Origin: Breviolum minutum Mf 1.05b.01
Taxonomy: Eukaryota; Sar; Dinophyceae; Suessiales; Symbiodiniaceae
Length of the DNA: 64,000 nucleotides
Assembly (NCBI GenBank): GCA_000507305.1
Contig: DF239048.1
Coordinates: 199,057 to 263,056, forward strand
Reading direction: 5' to 3'
Shown here: piece after piece, positions 25,287 to 37,139 of the stretch
How the letters are laid out: each line of letters starts with the position of its first letter
How positions within the stretch are numbered: position 1 is the stretch's first letter
The notes under the pieces: generated by a model
Database searches by the model: none
What the model was told of the DNA's origin: nothing
The model's input: the letters and a program-made list of their open reading frames with translations, nothing else
Program-made: the position numbers and the translations under genes

Positions 25287-25330
25287 AGTGATGATGATGA
25301 TGACGATGATGATAATGACTATGATGATGA
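25000..25330. repeat. GAT/GAG/GAC/GAA trinucleotide tract with assembly gap
   Basis: About 330 bp of imperfect GAN triplets with a five-N gap at 25144-25148. All six frames stay open, giving meaningless poly-Asp, poly-Met, poly-His and poly-Ile translations. The gap probably marks an unresolved repeat length. Confidence 0.95.
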
Positions 25331-25498
25331 TAATGGTGAGGATGGCAAAAAGGGAAGGACACACAAAAATTCATTGACTTACTGCAAGTAATCGCACTTG
25401 GGGCATTCTGCCCGTTTCCCAGGTGGGCATCCTAACTTAAAAAAAAAACACACTCACATATACAAATAAATATCGATACATATCGAATATACAATCAC

Positions 25499-25679
25499 GT
25501 GCAGCATGTGCAGTATCAAACCATGGCAGGCGCATTGGAATAGTTTGCACCCAAAACTGCTGCCTGATATTCGTGTGCATCCATCTCCACATCCTGGCAT
25601 CTGTACGTTCAGCCATGTTCAGCCCAACCACAGAACTAAATTTAGAAGAATGATTATCCTTCGGCAATACTTCGTGCAA
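25499..25679 (-). CDS. Coding exon, unknown protein
   Basis: A minus-strand frame with strong coding character, including MAERTDARMWRWMHTNIRQQ, ending at a GTGATT donor at 25493-25498. An upstream segment (25780-25850) also looks coding in another frame. Probably downstream exons of the gene starting at 26116. Confidence 0.4.
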
Positions 25680-26032
25680 CTTGCCGCAACTGGCCTCGTC
25701 TCATTGAAACCTCCAAAATCTGCACTGCTCTCAAGGTCCCCAACAAACATCGCTGCCTGCCTCGAGGCAACCGCTCAAATCCAGATCCAGTGCCTCAGGC
25801 ATCTTGCACACAAAAAAACAAAGCAAAAAATGAACAAACATAGCAAACCGGGATTTCAAGTGAGAACAGTGTTTTTGAGAATCATGAATATAATTACACA
25901 TGTATACATGCATATATATATATATATATGTGATTATAATCGATTATATATTGTATATAGACTTAAACATGCAATAAAGATAGCAAATAAAAGATGCGTG
26001 TTTTCCTCCGGGACTGGAGAGTCTGAGGATAC

Positions 26033-26116
26033 AACTCCCAAAGAGAAGTCGTTGACAATTGACATTGGAGGCACCTCATTGTCAGGTATCAAACAAGCAC
26101 CCTGTTCTTCTCTCAT
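26033..26116 (-). CDS. Likely first exon, unknown acidic protein
   Basis: ATG at 26116, 28 codons, ending at a GTATCC donor in phase 0. Encodes MREEQGACLIPDNEVPPMSI and a short hydrophobic/acidic remainder. Likely belongs with the exon at 25499-25679, all minus strand. Confidence 0.4.
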
Positions 26117-26133
26117 GATCTAATCATATCTAG

Positions 26134-27421
26134 TCACTAGTCATTTCAAGTCCAACCAGCATAAAGAAGTTTTTTGTAGCTCATACTGGTCGCGCACCCT
26201 TGCGCCTACTGCATTGGACATCAATTAATTGGCAATCTACTTGGAGGGCTCTTCAGTTTCCTTGACAAAGCATAAGTGTGCGAAATGTTGATGTGTGCCG
26301 AGGACATCTGGAGACCGAACACTCCAAGCTTGACTTCGTGGGTCCAGCCTTTGCCAGCCAACTATTGAGATTTCAAAGGATTTTGGATGATTTTGAGGGC
26401 ACAAAAAAATGACGCCGTCGCTGCTTTCAGGATCTTTTAGGGTTCTGACGATGGTGATTCTGTTGTGGAGCTTCCGGTGCTTGGGCCCAACAAGGGGGAT
26501 CGACAGAATCCTGTAGAATGGATTGTCAAGAAGCGGTGCTGCAGGCTCTATCGCTATGTTCAGCAGTTACTTCGTAGAGTTTGAAACATTCAGAAGGACT
26601 CTGGAAGTACTCAGAGGTCTCTCTCAAGTTCTTTCAAATCTGGGGCAACCAAAGCTGTTTCCCAAATAGCCGTGACAGATCGTGACATATTATAGAATGA
26701 TACAAATATATGCATATGTGTATATTATAATCTATATATCATATTGGATCATATTGGCGTACATGCGGTCCTGAATGAGAATGGGAGCCACCAAAAGTTG
26801 AACCTGGCTCATGGCTTCATGATCTTATATGATCTTCATGTTCTTCACGTCTCCATTTCACTGATAAGAGGAGATGATTGGAAATCTGCCAAGCATAACA
26901 TCAAGTCCCAGCCTGAGGAGCTGAAGGCTCCTCCAGCCTTGCAAGCTGGGAGATGCAGAGAGAAAAGATAAGAAAAGGAGATGAAACGAAATGCCTCAAA
27001 CATGTCTTAAAACAACGACACGGGGTTTCTATTAATCTCAAAATGTTTTTGACGATGTTTATCCTCCTTTCCACTTAAAGTCTGGACGTTCTGAATTCAA
27101 GAGACCCACCGTTGTCAACTTGCAATGTTCATCTCTCGGCTTGCTAGGCCATGCTCTGAGAGGCAGGCATCTGTGGGCTTGTATTCCTTCCTGAGCAAAT
27201 TGCTGACACTTGGATGCAAGCTTCGAGCACAAAACATGCTTTGTTCATCTCATCACAGCCAACAGATTGCAATTCATACCCAGCTTGCCTAAAGTCTAAA
27301 ATCCAAAACAGGAATGCTTGAATGCTCGCGGCTGTGCACTACAATGTGCCAGGTCAATTCAATTTGTTCTAACATCCCATATCTTTGTTGTGTTGACACG
27401 GTACGTTGACACTTCTATAGT
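26134..27421. other. No supported gene
   Basis: I see no chain of exons here. A plus-strand frame at 26744-26971 and an antisense frame across 26880-26960 both look partly coding, and neither has convincing splice sites. Confidence 0.4.
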
Positions 27422-27637
27422 TCAGTTGGTAGCCATGTACCGGACGCCGATGTTTTCCATTCCCACTCGTAGGAGGTGCTCAAATTTTGTAGGAACTCGG
27501 AGCCTGGAATGAGTTCCGTTGGCAAACATGCAGCATATTTCAAAAGCACGAAGAACATCAAAGAAAATCAAAAGAAAATCAAGAGTGGCATGGCTTCTTG
27601 TGCATCTTAGCAAAGCTTTCGCAGCAACTTGCCACAT
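27422..27637 (-). CDS. Candidate coding exon, unknown
   Basis: Minus-strand frame of 71 codons to a stop at 27422, encoding a hydrophobic helix (LDFLLIFFDVLRAFEICCMF) then a basic tail (RLRVPTKFEHLLRVGMENIG). The 5' part is also open in a second frame (KDVASCCESFAKMHKKPC), so a boundary lies inside. Confidence 0.35.
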   Translation of the reverse strand: MWQVAAKALLRCTRSHATLDFLLIFFDVLRAFEICCMFANGTHSRLRVPTKFEHLLRVGMENIGVRYMATN

Positions 27638-28114
27638 CTTTCGAAACCAAAATCACTAGGAGCCAAGCTCAAATGCTTGTCAGCAACCTGCCTTGGTGTT
27701 TAGAAATTAGACGGCACCGGAGGAAAATTCTTACAACGGAACTATGGGATCTACGGAGAGGATTTGATATCATATGATATTGTATTGATAATATATACTA
27801 GTCTATGAAAACAATAATATCGTATGGGGCGTAGTTAGGAAAGTACACCATCTTAGAAAGTATATTATATGATATGTATATCGTTGAATACTGTATATAC
27901 CATGATGTAACATGATGACAATATGATTCAACCGCTAAGCTTCCGCTAGCACAGTGCTTCAAACAATAGGTGGTGCTGGTGCAACTGGGAAAAACATGGG
28001 AAAATAGAAAGCGTTTAAATTGAAATCTCTTGGCTTCAAACGGACGTGGCAAGCCGGGGGCTGGCTCCCTGGCACTCCCATTGGTTCAGGCTAGGTGGAA
28101 TCAGAGACCATCTT

Positions 28115-28295
28115 TCACTGCTTCCAACACGCCCCAGGACTGGACGTTAACACACCAATGGCAAACATTGAAACTGGCACGTACGAAGCTGAATTCTGTT
28201 CTGCAATAACATGGGACGACAAAAAACCAGGAAACATCTGCCAGCTTTGCACATCGTCGTCACAGTTCAGGTCCAGGTCATCCAGCAAGCTGTGC
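28115..28295 (-). CDS. Terminal exon, unknown protein
   Basis: Fifty-nine codons plus TGA, entered in phase 2 after an ATTAG acceptor. The sequence starts with an acidic Leu/Asp stretch (HSLLDDLDLNCDDDVQSW) and ends with a hydrophobic Ser/Val-rich region. Coding character is strong. Upstream exons probably lie in 28.5-28.8 kb, where sense and antisense frames compete. Confidence 0.5.
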
Positions 28296-28782
28296 CTAAT
28301 TTTTGTGAGAAGAAACAGTGGCAAGCAAACTTGACCACAAACATCTCGACGACCTTATCACATCTTTTCACCTTTTGAACATCTGAGGCTCAAACGGCAG
28401 GGCGGAGCAAGGGCTGGGCAAATCCCCAGCCTTAGCAGATCTTCTACAGTAGTTCTTTCTGTTTTTGAGCACATGAGGAGACTGACAAGCAAATTTGATT
28501 TATGAATCATGAACTTGCCCTATTGCACCATGCATTTCAGACTGCCCCAAGCCAAACCCACACAAAGGGCCGCAAATCCAACTTCAACTGTGCCCTTGGC
28601 CATGCTTGTGGTCGGGCGGCCTTGGGGCAAACCACAAAGAAACGTGTAACCACCTTTCCACGTGAAGGCATTCTACCATGCCTGATTGCTTCTACTTATG
28701 CTGCCTACCACCGAACCCGTCCAGCTGACAAATCCGGCTGGATGGTTTCGATCAGCTTGGATTTTAGTCTCTGGAAAGAAGC

Positions 28783-29231
28783 TTAGTACCAGCTACTTGC
28801 CACCCCTTGCAGTGCAGTCATAGATAAGACCAAGGCTTTCCAGGAAAACCGTCGCTGCTGACCACTTGGAGCCGCGAAAGGCTGGTGAGACATGGGATGC
28901 AATTGTTGTGTGGAGTGCATGCACGAGATGTTGGCAGTTTCCCTCATCCTCATCAACCTCCTTTTATCATATACTATCATATACTGATCCTGCACGTTGG
29001 ATTTGAAGGCATCCAAATTCCCATCCAGCGATCCTTGCAAGCATGCAAGTATGCAGTACTTCTTGCCACACGTTCCACTCTTAGCCATCTCTAGCATTTT
29101 CTAGCCCACTTATCACCTATCGAGCGGACGCAACATTCTTTTTCACACCTTCTGCAGGTATCCTGGTTTGGGTCCGTCATAAGGACTGCGAACCGCCCGT
29201 GCCTCCAAACACTGGAGCGAGTTTTCAGATG
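28783..29231 (-). CDS. Cys-rich protein gene, 3' two exons
   Basis: Exon 29231-29117 and terminal exon 29090-28783 are separated by a 26-nt GT-AG intron and join in phase. The protein carries a cysteine cluster DTCRRCEKECC followed 12-18 residues later by GTCGKKYC, a spacing that could form a small zinc site, although I know no matching family. A basic helical region (YDKRRLMRMRETAN) and a Trp-containing tail follow. Without splicing, the first exon stops at a TAG that overlaps an ATG of the next frame by several bases, which would be an odd coincidence. The 5' end lies further upstream. Confidence 0.5.
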
Positions 29232-29622
29232 CTCGGTAAAATTTGCTCCAGGAAACAAAAGTACGTACAGCAATTCCGGAAATTCATGATGGAATTGAGT
29301 GCAATGGAGACAAACAAACTCAAACATATGAGATTGCAAAACGGAGAAAATGTACGAAACACTACAAATACTTGGAAATATGAACTCATACACACCAAGC
29401 AGCAACAAACACATCCACTGTACACTACATATACAGTAGCTTCAATACACATGTGCTGTATTTCATATTGTATGTCATACGTCAATAAATAATGAGAAAA
29501 TAATGTATATGTATATAATTACAGACAGTTCCATGTATAACAAATACGAATTCCATGAAAGTTGATTGAAACCAGAATAGTTGGACTTTAGTCTTCGGTG
29601 GACTTGATTTCCCATGGCTGAG

Positions 29623-30140
29623 TTACTGGCCTGAGGTGCTCGCAGCAAAGCTGCGTCCAGCCACGGCTGCTTTCAGTTTCCTCTCGGCAAGTTCCTTATT
29701 TTCTTCCATCAATTTTGCGAGCTCCTGAAGCAAACATCCTTTGGACAAACTTAGGCTTCATATAGCTTCATCCGACATCCATCCAAGATTATTCGTATGT
29801 TGCATTCAACATTCATTGTTTAAATCTCTTGTTGTTTAGAACTCGAGACAAATGGTCAGGCATGGTAAGGTCCTCCATAGTCTTTCCAAGCCGTCGTAGC
29901 AGCTGCTTTCGGCTCAAACGCCACTGCACCAACGTCAGTGCTCCAGCCTGAGGCCGTGAAGTAACACAGGTGAGACCTCCAGATTCCAACATATTCCAAA
30001 CACCTCACAAAGACATACAAACACCAAACATTCATCAATAAATTCAAAAATTCAATAAGCTGCAGTCTTCCTTGTGACAATTCCTTGTGTAGAATACAAT
30101 GGACCATGGAGCCAGCAAGACTGACACAGCAGCCCACCAT
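29623..30140 (-). CDS. Three-exon gene, 105-aa coiled-coil protein
   Basis: Exons 30140-30030, 29947-29843 and 29724-29623 total 318 nt, 105 aa plus TAA, with all three phases 0. Acceptors are excellent (GCCTCAG at 29948, CTTCAG at 29725). The protein begins MVGCC and ends with a charged coiled coil (ELAKLMEENKELAERKLKAA) and a Ser/Thr-rich tail. The middle exon is basic (LVQWRLSRKQLLRRLGKTM). The ATG may be internal to a longer gene. A competing frame (94 codons to a stop at 29856) covers the first two exons but lacks the coiled-coil partner. Confidence 0.6.
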
Positions 30141-30356
30141 TCACTAGCTTGAAAATGCTGCAAACGAGGCACGCTCAAACCAGACCTGAGGCTTGTGCAA
30201 GAGAATGCCTAAGACTGAAACTCCTTAAGCATTGTAAGGCAGGTAATGCTGCGGAGGCATATAGATTAACTCAATGACGAAGCAAGGCAAAGGGATATAC
30301 AGTGATGTGGAATGCAGAATTATTATAAAGGCCATTGACTATTTCGGTGCCTCACC

Positions 30357-30900
30357 CTAAACTATCAGAGCACAAAGTGATTCAGGAGCTGACCGTGATG
30401 GATCTTCCAAAATTGCCTCATCCTGAACGAAACCAATGGGAAATTGATGATGCGAGAAATGGGACGAAATGAGATATGAACTGAGAGGTCTTCCTTTTTG
30501 AGGGAAATTTGTGAAAACCAGAAAACCACAGAAGCAACATGCACTGCAAATGGGTGAAACATAAAAGCTTCACGAATGCACATGGTTCGTTTCTCAGAAA
30601 TTACCATCAACATTTGCCTTCCAGCAGACATCCTTCCATGCCAACAATGCCAGAACATGCCAGAACTGCCACATCGAGCCAACCCCACCTGTTCTGCTGT
30701 CGTTGGGTGCTCCGCCTCAAGGCCCCTGGTGGGTCAAAAAAACATCTGTCAGCCTTTCTGAATTGCTCCAGGTGTCTTTTTGGCAGAGTTGACCTTACAC
30801 TCTCAAATTCAGGCTGGGCTGGCCTGCAAATCTGAGCAATGGCTCTGAGAACACGAGCCTGCTTCAGGACATAATATACAGGCAACTCGCGAATGCACAC
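30357..30900 (-). CDS. Exons of an unknown basic protein
   Basis: A long minus-strand frame, 30900-30607, has strong coding character: AIAQICRPAQPEFESVRSTL, then an Arg/Gln-rich stretch, then a hydrophobic helix (LDVAVLACSGIVGMEGC). Upstream, a GTGAGT donor near 30905 suggests another exon ending NLIRQM. Downstream, a terminal exon 30422-30357 encodes DEAILEDPSRSAPESLCALI and stop TAG. The links between these parts need very short introns and are not unique. Confidence 0.45.
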
Positions 30901-31104
30901 TCACCATTTGACGAATCAAGTTAAGAGTGTAGGGAGCCAAAATTTTAAATGGGGTCGGTCGGGTCTCTGATTTGGTTCTGCACATGTGCGCACATAATTA
31001 CTCATAATATGTGCACGTGTCGCGTGTCGAGGGCCTCTGACCCCATGATGGTGTGGAACTAGCAGTGCTACTAGTACTAGTAGTCCTGCTACTCCTACTT
31101 CTGC

Positions 31105-31221
31105 TGCCCCTTCAACAACGACAAGGACAAGGCGACAACAACAACAGCAACAACAACAGCACAGCTACAGCTCCAGCTCCAGCTCCAGCTACTGCTACTG
31201 CGGCTGCGGCTGCGGCTGCAG

Positions 31222-31257
<36 letters not shown>

Positions 31258-31345
31258 TTGCTTCTGCTACTACAACTCCTCCTGCTGCTGCTTCCACTAA
31301 TACTACTCCTTCTACTTGTAGTTGTACTGCCACCGCTACCCCACC
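31105..31345. repeat. CAA/GCT/CTA trinucleotide repeat cluster
   Basis: Successive runs of CAA, GCT, CTA/ACT and related triplets with several open low-complexity frames on both strands; not a gene. Confidence 0.85.
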
Positions 31346-31617
31346 CCCCACCCACAGCCCACAAAGAAAGGGAGGGATACTTTGGGGAGGCCCAGCAATA
31401 CTGCATCAAAAAGTATGTCTCTGACTAAATGTGCGCGCGGCAGTGTATGCATGCAAACATGCACGCGCCCGCACTTGGATTAAAGCCGCCGGCCTTGCCG
31501 GCTTGTCTAGTGGAGGGGGGCTTGGTGATGGAATGCTTGTCTGTCCTTGTGCTTTTGCTTTGGTAAGTCTAAGCTGGAGCTGATAATGTCTCTTCGGCGC
31601 GTTTTTGCTTCGCCTAA

Positions 31618-31668
31618 AAACATCCCCCCCCTCCACCCACCCACCCACCCCACCCACCCCACCCATCA
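31618..31668. repeat. CCCACC-rich repeat
   Basis: Short C-rich tandem (CCCACC/CCAC units) flanking the trinucleotide cluster. Confidence 0.8.
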
Positions 31669-31942
31669 ACTTGTATTTATGAAGGGATCTTAAATTTACA
31701 AATGACAACCACCACAACCACCAAGACCACCCCATATCCGAAGGGTTGCGGGCTCAATTCCTTTCGGGTCCGCTCTGGCGCTGCTGTGCTTGTTGCTGTC
31801 GTGGTTGCTGTTGTTGCTGCTCAGGCCCTCCGGCCCTTTTGTTTGGAAAGGCCGGCGGGCCTGCCGGAGGCTGTTAAATATTGAGAAGAGACTCGATGCG
31901 GCAATTTATGTCTTGGAAAACGATCTGCGTACCAAGGCGTAC

Positions 31943-32012
31943 CAAGGGTTTGCATACATGCCTGAGCAGAAGCATCTTCATCACCCTCTTCACGAAGGAC
32001 AGCATGCAGCAC
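31943..32012 (-). CDS. Internal coding exon, unknown
   Basis: Seventy bases between a GCGAG acceptor and a GTACGC donor encode VLHAVLREEGDEDASAQACM in one open frame with strong coding character. Partner exons were not identified. Confidence 0.4.
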
Positions 32013-32428
32013 CTCGCAAAAAGTTCGAATTAGGGCTATGTGGAAACTTGTGCGTGCATTCATAACTCGCAACTTGCATTAAGGCACATGCAAACGCATC
32101 AAGTGCTGTGCAATGACGTGCAGTTTCTTTTGGCTGGTGGGCGCCTGAAGGAGAGAGACATCAGGAGCGTTTGCTCGCAGCAAGATTCCGCCAAACTCCT
32201 CGCCAAGTCCAAGGCCAGCAATCAGTGCATTCTCACTTCATGATACGGTGCATTTCATATTCTTGGGAAGCTCGGGAGGTGAAATATACCGCGGTGGAAT
32301 TGCATGTCGGCTGAATCATTTTGAGTCATCTGGAATATTCTTGAATGCTTTGAAAGAGATATACCATGTGCGAACAATGTGCGAACATGTTGAGCTGTCT
32401 GCAAAACCGCCAGATGTCTAAAGCAAGG

Positions 32429-32876
32429 TCACGTGCTTTGGTATGCGGTATGCGCAATGACTTGCTTTTGTGCAAAGATTGAGGAGACTTCGTGCTCCTT
32501 GAGGTCCAAGGTCTCATCATACCCGGGCAAAAAGCTCAGTGCCTCTTTCGTTGGACATGCAAATGTGAACTTGACAAGAAACAATGCGGAGAGTTGGTGA
32601 AAAAGAAATGTTGGAAGCCGCGCAATGGAGGTCACCGCTGCACTTCAGAAACCCGCATATAAGAATCACTTGCGCTGTGCCTTTGAAAAAGTGACGTTGA
32701 CAAAGTCGTATGGGTTCTCCGGTGGCACGAAGCCTTAATTCAAGGTGTCGGTCACAGACGTGTGTGCGCCTTGTCCATCCTTCTTCATTTGTGCTGTGAT
32801 ACTGTTTGGCTTGACTCCAAGATCTCAAGTCAGACTTTCCCAAGGTTCTGACCATAGTAGAGGAGGAAGTGTTCAT
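32429..32876 (-). CDS. Two-exon gene, complete 139-aa unknown protein
   Basis: ATG at 32876. Exon 32876-32571 (102 codons) and exon 32542-32429 (37 codons plus TGA) are joined across a 28-nt GT-AG intron in phase 0. The N-terminal part is Ser/Lys/Arg-rich (SWSQAKQYHSTNEEGWTRR), then has basic His/Cys-containing segments (THVCDRHLELRLRATGEPIR; LCQRHFFKGTAQVILICGF), and the second exon is acidic (GYDETLDLKEHEVSSIFAQK). If the intron is retained, translation ends 17 codons later. No family recognised. Confidence 0.55.
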
Positions 32877-34118
32877 TTGGGTGCCTGAAGCTGCAAAAGA
32901 AGATGCGACAATGATAGGAGCAAGTCTGTCCTTTCAAACTCGCAACCTCAATGTGAACTATAGCTTGCTCTGCTCGTCAAACGAGTTCATTTTATTCAAT
33001 TGAGCGAATGAACATTCTGTGAACATGTGTCCTACTGGCGTTCATTGGACAGAGACGATCCAATGTTGAGACAAATCTTCATGAAATACAGCCTGTCAGA
33101 ATGCATTCAAAAGTTTAGTGTTCAAACAATCATCCGCAAAACCAAGTGGTGCACGCTTTGCAATGCTTTGCAGCAAGATTTTTCCCGAATCCTACTCTCT
33201 TGTTGAACCCTGCGCACGCAGGCAAGTTGCTCACCGTAGCTGTAAGTCACAGGATCCTCTGGCTTCATGTTACGAAGCGCCACAAGGCACCTGGACGTCA
33301 AGCAGCATGCTCATTTTGTAGCTGATTCCACCAGCTAGTGAGTGCAAGACCATGCTTACAATCTATTCTCAGACACAGTTCAGTTGCTTATGTATTTTAC
33401 AAATTATCTCTATCACACTTTAACTGTTCATATTTCAATTTCTTCTAGAATCCATTGCAGATCACAGGGAATGGAATTTTTGACAAGCTTCAGTTGCTCA
33501 CAGCCATAGATTGGAATCAGTCGAAACTATCGTAGATAACATTGTGTTTTACTGCAATTCTTCCAGATGTTGATGATCATCTTCCCATCATTTCCTAAAA
33601 CATGCAGAATCAATGTACAACAAACCAAATGATGATTAATTAAAGAAAGCGTATGAAAGCTTAGATCCATAATTGTTTACATTGCTGGGGATCCTTGGCA
33701 TTGTAGCCGAAGGTCGTGCGACATCGACATCTTTATACTTGCTCTCCCTCTTGACTTGGCATCACTACGGCCATCCCGGCTTTCCCAGCAGCACACAGCA
33801 TTTCCAGATGGCAAATACTCGAAGCTGGCGGATGGATTGGAGTCGTGGTTTCCCAAATCCTGCGGTTCGGATTCGGCTACCCGAATCGTTCGAATCAAAT
33901 CAAAATTTGCCCTGTTACACTTTGGAGAGACCTACTATGATCAATATGATCAACCACCCCTCCAGTTCACTTTTTAGCTAACTAACTGGCGGAGTAAATT
34001 TCTTTATATATTGGATGGCATGTGAGGTGCTGGGAGATACTGGACTGGTGCTATACAAGTACCTTGACATGGACAGAAAAGGCACGTAAAGGACGCATAG
34101 GGATGCCATGTGTCGCCG
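32877..34118. other. No supported gene
   Basis: Nothing with matched splice sites. Short open frames at 33118-33321 and 33673-33981 on the plus strand lack coding character or partners. Confidence 0.4.
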
Positions 34119-34316
34119 TCAGAATGTCTGAGTGAGAAGCATGACATCCGCTTTTCGAACGTATTGAAGTTTCATGGGTCTCTGAGTGCTCCGGCCAACA
34201 ATGGCACCAGCAAGCGTCGCTTTTGGCTTCCCAAGTCCAGTCGCAAACATCTGCTCCACACGTGAGTCAGAGCCCAACGAAAGTCCTTCCCACGCATTAT
34301 GATTCACAGTGTTCAC
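34119..34316 (-). CDS. Terminal exon, unknown basic protein
   Basis: Strongly coding minus-strand frame to TGA at 34119. Includes WEGLSLGSDSRVEQMFATGL, a Gly/Ala/Lys stretch and a basic end (RPMKLQYVRKADVMLLTQTF). Starts after an unplaced acceptor near 34310. Confidence 0.45.
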   Translation of the reverse strand: MNTVNHNAWEGLSLGSDSRVEQMFATGLGKPKATLAGAIVGRSTQRPMKLQYVRKADVMLLTQTF

Positions 34317-34409
34317 ACAAGGATTTTTGTTGAGGAGCCAAGAGAGTTACATGAGAATTGATTTCACTGAAATCCTTACCTCATCAATCTTGATAGCTAT
34401 CAAATGCCA

Positions 34410-35199
34410 TTAGCACACCAACCCAGCAGTCAAAGCTAGAAATATGCTATGCACAATTGTGCCAAGAGATGCAACGAACATTCCATAAATTTCAAGGCTG
34501 ACCTCTTCAGTCCAGGGGAAGGTGTCAGAGTTGGCAGCCTCAAAGGCTTCACGAGCATCCTGGGGCACTTGGCAAACAAGGCCAATGCTGGAGGGTATGG
34601 TCCATGATTAAAATTATTATTAGATGGCATGATGTTCGATGTATTTCCCATTGTTTTCTTGATTCGGGAACTGATGGATTGCAAAGCAGCTGTGCAATTA
34701 AAAGGAATTCAACCAGTAAGATCAGACCATTGAATCGCCAAGGAAGTCTGTGTGCCTCATAGTGATCCTCAAGCCAGAAGAAGGTGCTTCCAGCCTCATA
34801 ATTTCAGCAGCCATAGTGCGAGTGATGCATCAGGCATTCGATAAATCGGGACAAACACTTAGAACAAGGGGAAAAATGAAGGGCAACGCTTCTGAAATCG
34901 ATTGAATTTGAAGGGCAACGCTTCAAAGCCACCTTGAGGTTGCATTGTCTGTGCAGGACGGAGAGGACAGCGGCTGCAGTTTTTAAGCAAATATGGATGT
35001 CCAAGATTGTCAAGGAGTCAAAGCATGTCAAAGCTGCGAACGCGGCCTTCACCTCCAAATCCTCATCCTGAGCTTCCTCTAGCTCCTGGAGCAGAAATGA
35101 AGGCATAGGGGAACATGGGCCAAGCACGGGCCAAGCTCTGATGAATGGCCAAACCACTTGCTGGATCTTGCTGAAAGTTGGAGGGGCTTCAGCCTCCAT
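34410..35199 (-). CDS. Three-exon gene, 139-aa two-pass membrane protein
   Basis: ATG at 35199. Exons 35199-35053, 34794-34672 and 34559-34410 are all phase 0 and give 139 aa plus TAA. Donors GTGAAG and GTTCCC; the last acceptor GCCCCAG is good. Residues 1-49 are cytosol-like with an acidic end (QELEEAQDEDLE). The second exon ends in a membrane helix (NGLILLVEFLLIAQLLC, about residues 70-86), and the third, after an acidic loop (DAREAFEAANSDTFPWTEE), ends in a second helix (YGMFVASLGTIVHSIFLALT). The first exon is open for a further 82 codons if not spliced. No family recognised. Confidence 0.55.
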
Positions 35200-35703
35200 G
35201 CTTGGGCTAGGCGGCTAGGAGGGACTCTCTAGTGTACACCGGAGCACTTGGCATCTACAGAACAACAGCATGCACAGACTATGTGCAACCAAATTGTCTC
35301 CTCCTCCTCCAAGTCTTTGGGAAGAACAGGTGCTGCAGGCCAGCTATCTGAAAAGATAGCAGGATGAACAGCTTTGAACTGCTTTTATGATCTTGATGGC
35401 CCCTTGTGATTGAAAATGCAGTCGTCCAAGCTCCCTCCCTCTCCCACCACAGATCTCCCTCTCTCCACCATTCTCCCCAATCATACGGATACAGTAGAAT
35501 TAGGTTTTTATAGTGCATGATGACAAAAAATACAGTCTGCCTCTCCGGCTTTCACATCCCCTTTGCGCTGTTTATTGCTGACACAGGCTGCCTAGGAAAG
35601 TGGTCCACTCAGGATCTTTCCGACGCTCCAGCACTCCCAATGCCAGCTGCACATTCCAAGGTCTTGGGAGCCATGCAGAAATTTTCCAAATATATACATC
35701 CAG

Positions 35704-35771
<68 letters not shown>

Positions 35772-35772
35772 T
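35704..35772. repeat. (ATC)n microsatellite
   Basis: About 23 uninterrupted ATC triplets. Confidence 0.95.
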
Positions 35773-35853
35773 ACATCTAAATATTTCTAATCTTACAGGC
35801 TCAAAGCGAGCCAACAGAGTAACTCAGATTCATGAAAATGAAATATAAAATAC

Positions 35854-36295
35854 CGACCACAAATCTTGAAACATTCTTGAACCATCTCGGGGGCTCACAG
35901 CTTTTTGGCCCACTCTGGACCAGCGGTTACAGGAGCTGCATCTGCATCGCCTCACCGCTACGATGACTTGATTATCTGGATTACAGTAAAGATCAAGAGG
36001 GTAAGCCTTTCGGAACAAGCAGGCGCCTTTGCCGCACCCATCAGCAAGGGTACACTTCAAGGGCACCTTTGAAGCAGAGGCTAGATGATTTCATGAGCTA
36101 TGATGTTGTCATCGGAATAGTATGCAAATTCCACGTATTCTTGTGGTTGTATGCTCATTTCGTTGCATTTCATTTCGCTCATATTTTCATGTACAATACC
36201 GGACAATACCGTCCTGCCTGCAAAATGACCTCGCCCTTCTTCACCGCCTGCTTGACTGCAAGACCTCTGAGCCCTCCAACACTTCGACCTTGCAG
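35854..36295 (-). CDS. Two internal exons, Cys-rich protein
   Basis: Exon 36295-36200 encodes a basic Gly-rich segment (GGLRGLAVKQAVKKGEVILQ) with a weak resemblance to the N-terminal strand of SET domains. It joins in phase 0 to exon 36066-35854, which has a Cys-rich stretch (CTLADGCGKGACLF, then CRCSSC about 30 residues on). The second exon could bind zinc. The SET similarity is only suggestive: the diagnostic catalytic motif is not in these exons. Confidence 0.4.
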
Positions 36296-37139
36296 CTGAG
36301 ATAGAGAACACGCATACACAAACATGGAGTAACAGATTTCTACGTACGATGTACGACAATATCATTAAATATCATTGAAACCTTCCCTGTATGCATTGCA
36401 TTAATAATGTTCACTGTTCATCCACGCGTCAAAAATACGTACAATGTTATATAATTAGGTACAGCATGTACAAAACAATATGCACAGGGTCCAAAAGTTC
36501 AATCAAACCGCCGTGAAGGTCCTGCCTTAGGAATCCTGAGAGAACACTTGAGAACACTTTCATTTCCAAACAAGTTGCAACCAAGTTGAGATGTTGTGAG
36601 AAAGTCCCAAGATGTCCCAAGTTGCTCAGTTGTTCCTGCTTTGCATGTTGCTCTTTGTCATGAAACCCGAATGGTCTCCCATTTGCCTTCTACGCAACCT
36701 TCTCCACCACGCTGCGAAAGCCACTGCCACAGAGGCTCTGTGAAGGCAGGCCCAGCCACCAAAACCAGCAGCCAACCTACCAACCCACGGCGCAAACTCA
36801 TGGGGGACAGTCCAGGCTCTACGAAAAAAGCAACTCTAGACTACTACTCCTAGAAGACTTCTGGACTGATTTTGTTGGGCCCTCATAGATGATCGCCGGG
36901 GGGATTCCAGGAATCATGGCCAGATATAATGTAGAAATGGAGAGACTTCAACAGCTCAATACTCCGAGATCCTTGATTGAGTCTCTAATAAGCATGGCCG
37001 CAAAAACTTCCCACTTGAGTCACTGCTCAGGCGGGGAATTAAAGAATTTCTACAACGCTGAGCCGAGGATACAGATTTGGCAACATGATGACAAAATCAC
37101 AATCAATGCAGCGGGCTACTTATCAAGTATGATTGTGTA

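Noticed and set aside
24969-25391. 140-codon acidic frame, poly-Asp/Glu
   Set aside because: It is the translation of a GAT/GAA repeat with an N gap; all frames on both strands stay open.
25506-26123. 205-codon plus-strand frame
   Set aside because: Crosses an ATAT microsatellite and lies antisense to minus-strand exons at 25499-25679 and 26033-26116.
31053-31424. 123-codon Thr/Ala-rich frame
   Set aside because: Trinucleotide repeat translation; low complexity in every frame.
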